Shown here one piece after another: positions 52,706 to 60,810 of a DNA stretch of 64,000 nt (position 1 is its first letter; every line of letters starts with the position of its first letter). Source of the stretch: Mycobacterium neglectum. Lineage in GTDB: Bacteria; Actinomycetota; Actinomycetes; Mycobacteriales; Mycobacteriaceae. The stretch spans positions 1-64,000 of the forward strand of contig NZ_NVQE01000033.1 of NCBI RefSeq assembly GCF_002591975.1. The letters are read 5' to 3'. The notes beneath the pieces are model-generated. The model was not told the DNA's origin, did not search any database, and saw nothing but the letters and a program-made list of their open reading frames with translations. The position numbers and the translations under genes are program-made.

Positions 52706-52977
52706 CAGACGGCCGGCGGCACCCACCCGGACACGTTCGGTGGCACCCACCCGCATGGCCCGTAGTATCGCGGTCCGTCCCACCTGGCTTCACGCCAGTC
52801 GCGGTCGTGATCATGCCGGTCATGCCAGCGCGGCTTGTCCAGCTTCCACGTCACACCCGGCGAATTCGCCACTGCCGGTTCGGCACTGGCGACACCCGCG
52901 CTCAGCCCAGCGGTCGTGAAGCCCAGTGCCCCCACGAACGCCACAACCGCGCCAAACTTCTTCATATTCACGATCAA
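52702..52977 (-). CDS. Small secreted protein, His/Trp/Asp-rich
   Basis: 91 residues, or 87 from the ATG at 52965 (MKKFGAVVAFVGALGF). Sec signal ending GVASAEP. The mature peptide is about 60 residues with WHDRHDHDRDW and two Cys near the end (YGPCGWVPP, PPAVC). Two copies of GWVPP occur. It could bind metal or cell wall; no family recognised. Nothing recognisable lies between 52978 and 53194. Confidence 0.72.
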   Translation of the reverse strand: MIVNMKKFGAVVAFVGALGFTTAGLSAGVASAEPAVANSPGVTWKLDKPRWHDRHDHDRDWREARWDGPRYYGPCGWVPPNVSGWVPPAVC

Positions 52978-53194
52978 ACCTCTGCAAAATCAGCTATCCG
53001 ACCCGACCCAACTTTAGCCCGATGATCAGTCGGCCGTGGGGTCGGCCCCGCGGTATGCACCCGCCGAAAGATTCAGCAAAGCGAACCGTGGAGCGCCGTC
53101 GAGTGCGCTGAACGGGGTTCTGCTGCAGGAGTATTGACTCAATTGGTTTGCGGGTGAGGTCAGCTCGTCATGCCCACCGCAAAGTTCCGGACGC

Positions 53195-53626
53195 TCAGGC
53201 GTACAACGACTCGAACGTGCGGATCGAGCGTTCGATGTCACCCTTCACCGTCCGTGCGGCGACGGCCCCGATCGGCCCGAACAGCGGCGCACCGCCCAGT
53301 TCGAGTTTCAACGTGAAGGAGCATCCCTCCTTCTTCGGCTTCACGGTCATCTTCAGCGCGTACTTCGTCCCGCCGACACCGTCACCGGTGATGCCGATCA
53401 GCCGCGGCGGATCCAGCTCACGGATGGTCCACGTGACGCGGTTGCGCATCCCCTTCGCCCCGGCCACGCCGACGATCGTCGTTCCCACCGTCAGTTCTGA
53501 CGGCAACTCACTGCGCCAGCCCTCGTGCATCTGCAGCCAGTCGCCGAGCGTTGACAGATCCGAAACGTGTGTCCACGCATCCTCGGGGCTCAACGACAGG
53601 TCGCGGGACAGCTCCAGTTTGGCCAC
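53195..53626 (-). CDS. SRPBCC (START-like) domain protein
   Basis: 143 residues from GTG 53626 (VAKLELSRDLS); TTG 53632 adds two. The pattern SLSPEDAWTHVSDLSTLGDWL and the closing helix GDIERSIRTFESLYA are typical of mycobacterial polyketide cyclase/dehydrase-like lipid-binding proteins. Ligand unknown. Confidence 0.85.
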   Translation of the reverse strand: MAKLELSRDLSLSPEDAWTHVSDLSTLGDWLQMHEGWRSELPSELTVGTTIVGVAGAKGMRNRVTWTIRELDPPRLIGITGDGVGGTKYALKMTVKPKKEGCSFTLKLELGGAPLFGPIGAVAARTVKGDIERSIRTFESLYA

Positions 53627-53716
53627 GCCCAAGATCCTAGGCGGGCATGCGCGCGAGTGATGCGAACGACGGCGCGCCGAGCGTCAGCGCGCTGGTCCGA
53701 GGGTTAATTTGTCCGC

Positions 53717-54448
53717 ATGGACGTCTTGTTGGCTGCGGATCCGCCGTTCTTCGGCGGACCTGGACAGGGCACCCGCCAGATCATCGAGCTGTTCGTCGCG
53801 TTCGGGCTCACCGCGCTGATCGGCCTCGAGCGCGAGCTCCAGGGTAAGAGCGCCGGGGTAAGAACCCAGACGATCGTCGGCACCGCCGCGGCGCTGATCC
53901 TGCTGGTCAGCAAGTACGGCTTCAACGACGTCCTGCAGGATGGGCTCGTCGTCGTCGACCCCTCGCGGGTCGCCGCTCAGATCGTCACGGGTATCGGGTT
54001 TCTCGGAGCGGGCATCATCATCTTCCGGCGCGGCTCGGTCCACGGACTGACCACGGCGGCCGCGGTGTGGGAGTCCGCGGCCATCGGCATGGCCGCGGGG
54101 TCCGGTCTGCTGCTGCTCGCCGTCACCGTGACGGCGATGCACTTCCTCGTCGTCGTTGGGTTCATTCCGCTGGCACGGTGGCTCACATCCCGGTTGAGCG
54201 GATCGGTCACCATGCACGTCAGCTACCTGCAAGGCCAGGGCGTGATGACACGCCTTCTGCAGGCATGCGAACGGCGCCAATGGCAACTCACCGATATCGC
54301 GAACGACACCGCGGAACTGGCCACGGGCGCAGGACAGGCCGGTGTGTTGTTGACGCTCGGCGGCAAGGGGATCGTGAACGCACCGATGGTGCTGGCGGGT
54401 ATCGACGGCGTGATCGGAATCCACCAGCTCGACGACGACCCCGACTGA
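53717..54448 (+). CDS. MgtC/SapB family membrane protein
   Basis: 243 residues. Membrane segments begin at about residue 22. Family signatures: FGLTALIGLERELQGKSAGVRT, GIGFLGAGIIIFRRGSVHGLTTAAAVW. A cytoplasmic ACT-like C-terminal domain (about 160-240) follows. MgtC proteins support growth in low Mg and in macrophages by inhibiting F-type ATPase in some species. Rv1811 is the characterised mycobacterial relative; this may be a paralogue. Confidence 0.9.
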   Translation: MDVLLAADPPFFGGPGQGTRQIIELFVAFGLTALIGLERELQGKSAGVRTQTIVGTAAALILLVSKYGFNDVLQDGLVVVDPSRVAAQIVTGIGFLGAGIIIFRRGSVHGLTTAAAVWESAAIGMAAGSGLLLLAVTVTAMHFLVVVGFIPLARWLTSRLSGSVTMHVSYLQGQGVMTRLLQACERRQWQLTDIANDTAELATGAGQAGVLLTLGGKGIVNAPMVLAGIDGVIGIHQLDDDPD

Positions 54449-54466
54449 ACCGCCGCATAATGTCTT

Positions 54467-55183
54467 GTGACCATCGGACTGATCTGCGCCATCCCGCAGG
54501 AGCTCGCCACACTGCAGAGTGCCCTCGCCGAGACTCACACCGATGCGGTGGCGCATACCCGATTCGTCACCGGTGTTCTCGACGGCCACGACGTGGTGCT
54601 CGCCGGATCCGGGATGGGCAAGGTCAACGCCGCCATCGTCGCGACACTGCTGGCTGATCGGTTCGGTTGCCGCACAATCGTTTTCTCCGGCGTGGCGGGC
54701 GGACTTGATCCGGCGCTGTCGATCGGCGACGTCGTTGTGGCCGACCGGATCGTCCAGCACGACGCCGGTGTCCTCGAGAACGAGAGGGTACGCACCTACC
54801 AGCCGGGCCACGCGCCGATCATCAACCCCACCGATCGACTCGGTTACCCGGTTGACCCCGAACTGCTCGCCAGGGTCAAGGACCGACTGGAAGGCATGCC
54901 CCTTCCGGGTCAACTCGTCTATGGCACAGTCCTTACCGGCGATCAGTACCTGAACTGCGACTCCACCCGCGCGCGGCTGCTATCGGAACTGGACGGCACG
55001 GCGATCGAGATGGAGGGCGGTGCGGTCGCACAGGTCTGCGAGGCCTTCGGCCTGCCCTGGTTGGTCATCCGCGCCCTGTCCGACCTCGCGGGCGGAAATG
55101 CGCTCTTCGACTTCACCGCGTTCGTCGAACAGGCATCGGCCACATCGGCCACTATCCTGAGGCGGCTACTGCCCGTACTGTGA
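54467..55183 (+). CDS. mtnN: 5'-methylthioadenosine / S-adenosylhomocysteine nucleosidase
   Basis: Cleaves adenine from MTA and SAH in the methyl and methionine salvage cycle. 238 residues from a GTG start. Phosphorylase fold with GSGMGKVNAA, VFSGVAGGLDP, the purine-site TGDQYLN, the ribose-binding EMEGGAVAQV and catalytic Asp in RALSDLAGG. The next gene starts within its stop codon. Confidence 0.93.
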   Translation: MTIGLICAIPQELATLQSALAETHTDAVAHTRFVTGVLDGHDVVLAGSGMGKVNAAIVATLLADRFGCRTIVFSGVAGGLDPALSIGDVVVADRIVQHDAGVLENERVRTYQPGHAPIINPTDRLGYPVDPELLARVKDRLEGMPLPGQLVYGTVLTGDQYLNCDSTRARLLSELDGTAIEMEGGAVAQVCEAFGLPWLVIRALSDLAGGNALFDFTAFVEQASATSATILRRLLPVL

Positions 55184-55908
55184 CGCACATGGCGGACCTG
55201 CTGGCCAGGGTGCTCGACGCGCATGGCGGACTGGACAACTGGCGGCAATTCACCCGCGTCGAGGCGACGATCGTCAGCGGCGGACTGATGTTCGAGATGA
55301 AGGGCCAGCCGCAGGATCCGACACCTCGCCGGATGGCCGTGACGCTGCAACGTGAATGGGGTTCGGTACGCCCCTTCGGCGCCGACGACCAGAAGACCGA
55401 TTTCACACCTGACCGGATAGCGATCGAAAAGCTCGACGGAGCGGTGGTCGCCGAGCTGATGGACCCAGAGGCGTCATTCGAAGGCGACGACCTGCACACT
55501 CCGTGGAATCCGTTGCAGCGGGCCTACTTCAACGGCTACGCACTATGGACGTACCTGACGAGCCCGTTCCTGTTGTCGCTGCCGGGGTTTGTGGTGCGCG
55601 AGCTCGACCCGATTGACGACGACGGACGAACACTGACCGGCCTGCAGTTCACGATTCCCGCCGGCTTCTTCAGCCACAGCGCACTGCAGGAGTTCTACTT
55701 CGGGCCCGACCTGCTGCTCGCGCGCCACGACTACCGCGTGGACATCGCGGGCAGTTTCTCGGCAATTCAATATATTTCGGACTACGTCGAAGCCGACGGC
55801 ATCATGATGCCGACCACACGACGGGCCTATCGGTGCGGTGGCGACGGCCGACCGATGTTCGACCAGCTCATGGTGTCGATCGACTTGTCCGACTACCACT
55901 TCTCGTAG
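55180..55908 (+). CDS. Conserved hypothetical protein
   Basis: 242 residues, soluble. GTG at 55180 overlaps the mtnN stop (GTGA). Begins with a helix ADLLARVLDAHGGLDNWRQF, then largely beta-strand sequence to the end (LQEFYFGPDLLLARHDYRVDIAG). The pattern resembles outer-membrane-lipoprotein-sorting-like beta folds, a weak inference. Its last 41 bases overlap the MFS gene on the other strand. Confidence 0.75.
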   Translation: MTHMADLLARVLDAHGGLDNWRQFTRVEATIVSGGLMFEMKGQPQDPTPRRMAVTLQREWGSVRPFGADDQKTDFTPDRIAIEKLDGAVVAELMDPEASFEGDDLHTPWNPLQRAYFNGYALWTYLTSPFLLSLPGFVVRELDPIDDDGRTLTGLQFTIPAGFFSHSALQEFYFGPDLLLARHDYRVDIAGSFSAIQYISDYVEADGIMMPTTRRAYRCGGDGRPMFDQLMVSIDLSDYHFS

Positions 55909-57277
55909 ACGCAACGAGGCCGACCGCCGCCAGCACGGCGAACGTTGCGAACATCGCACGCGCGGCCGTCGCATCCCCGCGATCGGTGGCGTTGACCACG
56001 ATGCCCGCCAGCCCGGCCCCGAAAGCTCCGAAGATCAGCTGCACGGTGTTGATCGCGGCCGCCGCGCGGCCACCCTCACTCGCATCGTCGACCGAGCCCA
56101 TCGCCCACGCCGACAGATGTGGCCACGCCATGCCGACTCCCACACCCGTCAGTGCCAGCGCCGCCACCCAGATCGCGATTACCCGGCCCGACGCATCCTC
56201 GAACTGACTGACCGCCGCCAGCGTCAGACCTGCGGCGATCACCAGCGGCGCAACGGCGACGATCCGGACAACCACCTTGGTCCTGGTCACCGATGCGCTC
56301 GCGATCTCGCTCATCGTCCATCCGATCGCCAGTGCCACGCCGAGGAAGCCGGCCGCCACGGGTGTGAGGTGCGCGAGCCGCTGGCCGAAGAACGGCACGT
56401 ACAGGTCGACCATCGTCGCGGCCATCAGCATGCCGAGGGTGAGATAGATCCACTTGAGCGGGCCGGGTCGAAAAGCCGTCGCAGGCAACACCGCCGCGCT
56501 CGCACGGCGATCGACCATCAGGAACACACCCACCAGAACCGCACCCACCGCGACCAGAGCGATGGTCCACACCACGTTTCGCGGAACCCCCGCGACGCTG
56601 ACCGAAAGCGCCGCCGCACCGAGCAGCAGCAGCGACCACACCGGGATCGGGTCGCGCGGTGGGACATCTGTCCTGCCGGGTAGCGCGAACGGCACCAGCA
56701 CAGCGATTGCCGCGGCCAATACGACGAGCACGCCGAATGCCCACCGCCATGAACCGTATTGCGCGAACAGGCCGCCGGCCGCAGGCCCGAGTAGGGTGCC
56801 GACACCCCACATCGCCGAGACGAGGGCCGACGCCTTGGTCCAGAGTGACTGGGGCAGCGTGGAATTGATCACCGCATAGCCAAGCCCCGCGAGTAGCCCG
56901 CCCGCCGAGCCCTGGACCACGCGGCCGACCAACAGCAGCTCCATCGTCGGCGCCAGCGCGCACAACAGGCTGCCCACGGCGAACACCGCAAGACCGGAAA
57001 GGTACGCCCACCGCGGCCCTATTCGCGCCAGCACAGAGCTGACGGTGGTCGCCGCCACCACCGACGTGACGAGGTACACCGTGGTGACCCAGGCGTAGAG
57101 GCGCTGGCCGCCGATATCGGCGACCGTGCTCGGCAGCAGGCTGATGGTGAGGAACTCGTTGGTGGCGTACAGCGCAACGCCGCCGGCCAATACTGCCGAG
57201 GCTCCGAGGTACTTCGGGCCCAACAGCTCACGCCAGCCACCGGTGGCAGTCGTTGCGGTTACGGTCACGCCGCTCAC
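55868..57277 (-). CDS. Major facilitator superfamily transporter (drug efflux type)
   Basis: Counterpart of Rv1634, 469 residues with about 14 hydrophobic segments. Motif-like elements: LPSTVADIGGQRLYAWVTTVYLV (segment 1-2) shortened here to its start, VVQGSAGGLLAGLGYAVI and WGVGTLLGPAAGGLF (motif C region). Substrate not predictable. The lipoprotein hydrolase gene diverges from it. Confidence 0.88.
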   Translation of the reverse strand: MSGVTVTATTATGGWRELLGPKYLGASAVLAGGVALYATNEFLTISLLPSTVADIGGQRLYAWVTTVYLVTSVVAATTVSSVLARIGPRWAYLSGLAVFAVGSLLCALAPTMELLLVGRVVQGSAGGLLAGLGYAVINSTLPQSLWTKASALVSAMWGVGTLLGPAAGGLFAQYGSWRWAFGVLVVLAAAIAVLVPFALPGRTDVPPRDPIPVWSLLLLGAAALSVSVAGVPRNVVWTIALVAVGAVLVGVFLMVDRRASAAVLPATAFRPGPLKWIYLTLGMLMAATMVDLYVPFFGQRLAHLTPVAAGFLGVALAIGWTMSEIASASVTRTKVVVRIVAVAPLVIAAGLTLAAVSQFEDASGRVIAIWVAALALTGVGVGMAWPHLSAWAMGSVDDASEGGRAAAAINTVQLIFGAFGAGLAGIVVNATDRGDATAARAMFATFAVLAAVGLVASTRSGSRTSRSTP

Positions 57278-57321
57278 GCTAAGAGCTCAACCGCTATTGA
57301 GGTCAAGTAATTTCACGTAGG

Positions 57322-58383
57322 TTGCAAGCTGTGTTGCGCCCTTTGGCATGTGCCGTGATCGCCGTCCTGTTGACAGCCTGCAGTGAGAGCGGCGAGGCCC
57401 CGGAAACGCCCGATGCCGTCGAAGTCGAGGCCGTCTACACCGTCGGGCTGCGGCAGGTCGAATTCACCGATACCGGCGACCGCCATCTGGCCATGAACGT
57501 CTTCTACCCCGCCGTGGCCGCTCCTCCCGACGCGGAGCCGTTCTCGATGCCGTTCTTCACCGAGGTGTCCGCGTATCCCGACCTCGCCCCGGCGGCGGAC
57601 GGCAAGCGACGGCCGCTGGTTCTCTTTTCCCACGGGCGGGGCAGCAACGGTCTGTACTACGCATGGTTCGCGCAGCAGCTGGCCAGCCGCGGCTATATCG
57701 TCGCCGCCTTGGACCACTACCGTGCCAACACCTACGACTCGTCAATCATCTACCTCGCCAACAAGTTGTGGCAGCGGCCTCGCGATCTGTCGCTGGCAAC
57801 GAATTTCCTTGTCGACGACGCGTTCTGGGGACCTCTGATCGACAGCAGGAGAATCGGGGTGGCCGGGCATTCTCAGGGCGGGTTCACGGCACTGTGGCTC
57901 GGCGGGGCGCGTGTCAACGCGGAGAAATACCTCAGCTTCCAGCGTGGCTGGAAGAACAACCAGATGGTGCCCCAGCACCTGCGCGATCAGTTACCGCTCG
58001 ATGCCGCCCCCGCACTCGATGTCGCCGATCCGCGGATCAAGGCCGTCTTTTCAATGGCGCCGGGGATCATCGAGGCGTTCGGCATGGACGAGGCCGGTTT
58101 GCATGACCTCAAGCTCCCGACCTACCTGATCGTCGGCGCGCGCGATACCCAGACCCCGCCCGACGAGAACGCCGAATTCGCCGCGGCCAACATTCCCGGT
58201 TCCGAGCTCAACGTGATACCGGGAGACGTCGACCACGAGATCTTCGTCAACGAGTGCAACCAGATCGGTCGCGACGAACTCCCGGAGGGCTGCATCGACG
58301 CGCCAGGCGTTGACCGAGCGGCGATCCACGGCGAAATCGCCGACGCGGCCATCCGCTTCTTCGACGCCCACCTCCGCGGCTGA
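57322..58383 (+). CDS. Lipoprotein alpha/beta hydrolase
   Basis: 353 residues from TTG 57322, or 350 from GTG 57331. Lipobox LLTAC with Cys near residue 20 marks a membrane-anchored lipoprotein. The hydrolase domain resembles PAF-acetylhydrolase/dienelactone-hydrolase types: LFSHGRGSNG oxyanion loop, GHSQGG with Ser184, and His in DVDHEIF. Cys pair near the C-terminus (NECNQIG, EGCID). Substrate likely a small ester; unknown. Confidence 0.82.
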   Translation: MQAVLRPLACAVIAVLLTACSESGEAPETPDAVEVEAVYTVGLRQVEFTDTGDRHLAMNVFYPAVAAPPDAEPFSMPFFTEVSAYPDLAPAADGKRRPLVLFSHGRGSNGLYYAWFAQQLASRGYIVAALDHYRANTYDSSIIYLANKLWQRPRDLSLATNFLVDDAFWGPLIDSRRIGVAGHSQGGFTALWLGGARVNAEKYLSFQRGWKNNQMVPQHLRDQLPLDAAPALDVADPRIKAVFSMAPGIIEAFGMDEAGLHDLKLPTYLIVGARDTQTPPDENAEFAAANIPGSELNVIPGDVDHEIFVNECNQIGRDELPEGCIDAPGVDRAAIHGEIADAAIRFFDAHLRG

Positions 58384-58418
58384 TTACCGCGCAAGCACCG
58401 GGGCGCGCGACGTCCAGA

Positions 58419-60635
58419 TCAGCCAGGGCTTCCTGGTGCCCCGCCCGGGCTGCCGCCGTCGCCGCCGTCCCCGCCGGTGCCGGTCTGGCTGGTGCCGCCG
58501 GCGCCTCCATTACCGCCGGAGGTGTTTCCGCTGTACCCACCGTCCGACGCCCCCGCGTCACCACCGGCACCGCCGGCGCCACCAGTGCCGCTGCCGGTCG
58601 AGCCGCCGGTACCACCGGTGCCACCCGCCGGATGTCCTGCGGAGCCGGGCCCGCTGATCGTTCCGCTACCGCCATTGCCACCGGGGCCGCCGTCGCCAGT
58701 GACGCTGGAGCCGCCGGTACCGCCGCTACCGCCAATGGGGTATCCCAGGTAGGTCACGGTGGCATCGCCGCCGTCACCCCCGGCGCCGCCGGTGCCGCTC
58801 GTACTGTCACCGCCGTTGCCGCCGCTACCGCCAACGGGAGTCCCGAGGTAGACGGTGGCGTCGCCGCCGTCGCCGCCGTCGCCCGCGATGGTGCCATCAC
58901 TGCCGCCGACGCCCGAGGTTCCGGGGTTCGTTCCCGCCCCGCCAGCGCCGCCGTCGGCACCGGTCCCGACGTCGCCGCCATTGCCTCCAGTACCGCCGGT
59001 GATGTTCGCCGTATCGTCAGTGACGTCGGCGCCGTCGGCACCGTTGCCACCGTTGCCGCCGTCGCCGCCATCGCCGCCGTCACCGCCGTCACCCTGGGAG
59101 CCGTCTTCGCCGCGGCCTCCGTCCACACCACCGGTGCCGCCGGACCCCGCCGCGCCACCGCCGCCCGCTGAGCCGCCGGCGCCGCCGTCGCCGCCGTTGC
59201 CGCCGGTCTGACCATCGCCACCATCGCCGCCGTGACCGCCGGCGACAGTGGCGTTCGCCCCGTTACCGCCGTCCGCCCCATCGGCGCCATCGCCACCGTC
59301 ACCGCCCGCGGCGCCGTCTCCGCCCGCACCGCCATCGCCGTTCAGCCCGGCCGCCCCTGGGGTTCCCAACCCTCCGGAGGCGCCACCGGCGCCGGCGTCG
59401 CCGCCAACACCACCGGCACCGCCGTCGCCACCGGCCTGACCGTCATCGCCACGGGCTCCCGCAACAGTCGCCGCCGATGCATCACCGCCGGCCATGCCGT
59501 CGCCCCCCACGCCGCCTTTACCGCCGTTGCCGCCGTCGCCACCGTCACCCATCGTGCCGGCTTGGCCGCCGGCACCGGCCACACCACCGGAGCCACCTGA
59601 CCCGGCCGCACCACCGCTGCCCGCTGAGCCGCCGGCGCCGCCATCGCCGCCAGCCCCGCCTGCCTGACCGTTGTCACCGTCGACCCCGTCACCGCCGGCG
59701 ACAGTGGCGTTCGCCCCGTTACCGCCGTCAGCCCCATCGGCGCCATCGCCACCGTCACCGCCCGCCGCGCCATTTCCGCCCGCACCGCCATCACCGTTCA
59801 CCCCGGCCGCCCCTGCAGTTCCAAACCATCCGGCGGCACCACCAGCGCCGGCGTCGCCGCCCAGACCACCGGCACCACCGGCGCCACCGGCCTGACCGTC
59901 ATCGCCACGGGCTCCCGCAACAGTCGCCGCCAAGGAATCAGCGCCGGCCCCACCGTCGCCTCCCACGCCGCCGGTTCCACCAGATCCACCAAGCCCACCG
60001 GCGCCGAAAAACAGCCCGCCGGAGCCGCCATTGCCGCCGGCCCCACCGGCGCCGCCCTCAACGCCGTCCGCGCCGGCGCCACCGGCGCTACCGGCAGCCC
60101 CTGCCGCGCCGTTACCGCCCGCTCCGCCGCTGCCGATGAGCAGACCACCGTTGCCACCGGCGCCGCCGGCGGTGCCCGCCGCCACGGCGTGGCTGCCGTC
60201 GCCGCCATTGCCGATGAGTCCCGCGTTGCCACCGCGTCCGCCATTGGCACCGGCACCGCCATTGCCGAAGAAGAATCCGCCGTTGCCACCATTGCAGGCG
60301 CCGACGCAATCGGCCGCAGCGCTCCAACCATTGCCGAAGAACAGTCCCGCGTCGGGATGTTCGGCCGTGCCATTACTGATGAACACCGACAGAAACGCGC
60401 CGAACGGATCACCGGACACCGCCGCGGAACTGGCTGCCGCAGCCCCGAGCCCCGGAGACGGACACGCCGGGAGCGCGCAATCGGTGATCGGCGACGACAT
60501 ATCGACCAAATACACATTCGCAGACACATAGGACGGTGGGGACTCGACCGGAAGGTCCGAACCCTGCGCAATCCAGAAGGAAGCACCGGTCAACGCAATG
60601 CCGGTGACCACAACCGAACGGGCAAGTGTGAACAT
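58419..60635 (-). CDS. Secreted PGRS-repeat protein lacking a PE domain
   Basis: 738 residues from ATG 60635, with AGGAG six bases before it. N-terminus MFTLARSVVVTGIALTG is a signal peptide or anchor, followed by about 70 ordinary residues (YVSANVYLVDM, ISNGTAEHPDAGLFFGNG). From about residue 105 to the end it is Gly-Asn/Asp-Gly-Gly repeats of PGRS type. No PE or PPE domain is present. A unit of 152 residues is tandemly duplicated. PE_PGRS proteins are typical of the M. tuberculosis group; a PE-less version in a fast grower suggests an independent or ancestral form. Confidence 0.85.
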   Translation of the reverse strand: MFTLARSVVVTGIALTGASFWIAQGSDLPVESPPSYVSANVYLVDMSSPITDCALPACPSPGLGAAAASSAAVSGDPFGAFLSVFISNGTAEHPDAGLFFGNGWSAAADCVGACNGGNGGFFFGNGGAGANGGRGGNAGLIGNGGDGSHAVAAGTAGGAGGNGGLLIGSGGAGGNGAAGAAGSAGGAGADGVEGGAGGAGGNGGSGGLFFGAGGLGGSGGTGGVGGDGGAGADSLAATVAGARGDDGQAGGAGGAGGLGGDAGAGGAAGWFGTAGAAGVNGDGGAGGNGAAGGDGGDGADGADGGNGANATVAGGDGVDGDNGQAGGAGGDGGAGGSAGSGGAAGSGGSGGVAGAGGQAGTMGDGGDGGNGGKGGVGGDGMAGGDASAATVAGARGDDGQAGGDGGAGGVGGDAGAGGASGGLGTPGAAGLNGDGGAGGDGAAGGDGGDGADGADGGNGANATVAGGHGGDGGDGQTGGNGGDGGAGGSAGGGGAAGSGGTGGVDGGRGEDGSQGDGGDGGDGGDGGNGGNGADGADVTDDTANITGGTGGNGGDVGTGADGGAGGAGTNPGTSGVGGSDGTIAGDGGDGGDATVYLGTPVGGSGGNGGDSTSGTGGAGGDGGDATVTYLGYPIGGSGGTGGSSVTGDGGPGGNGGSGTISGPGSAGHPAGGTGGTGGSTGSGTGGAGGAGGDAGASDGGYSGNTSGGNGGAGGTSQTGTGGDGGDGGSPGGAPGSPG
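59100..60012 (-). repeat. 456-base tandem duplication inside the PGRS gene
   Basis: Two adjacent copies with a period of 456 bases (152 codons): for example GCTCCCGCAACAGTCGCCGC begins at 59455 and again at 59911, and TCGGCGCCATCGCCACCGTC at 59281 and 59737. Outer limits are approximate because the surrounding sequence is also repetitive. Confidence 0.75.
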
Positions 60636-60810
60636 GGCGAACTCCTCGCAGCTGTCTCCAATAAGGCGCGAAGCACTGGTTTCGATAGCTAGACGCGGAG
60701 ACAGCAAATCGAAGAGTAATTTTCGCTGCCGTCACATTACATAGTTGCCATCGAAAATCCGCCAAGAGCATCAGCCATTTCGCAATCTGGCTAACTTCGC
60801 GAGATGCCGA

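Noticed and set aside
53026..53241. 71-codon minus-strand frame
   Set aside because: Overlaps the end of the SRPBCC gene, no ribosome binding site or family resemblance.
58419..60139. Plus-strand Pro/Ala-rich and Arg/His-rich frames
   Set aside because: Complement of the glycine-rich PGRS repeats; the minus-strand frame has the ribosome binding site and signal peptide.
58419..60139. Possible CRISPR array
   Set aside because: Short repeats are codon-phased glycine motifs with no constant repeat/spacer structure and no cas genes nearby.
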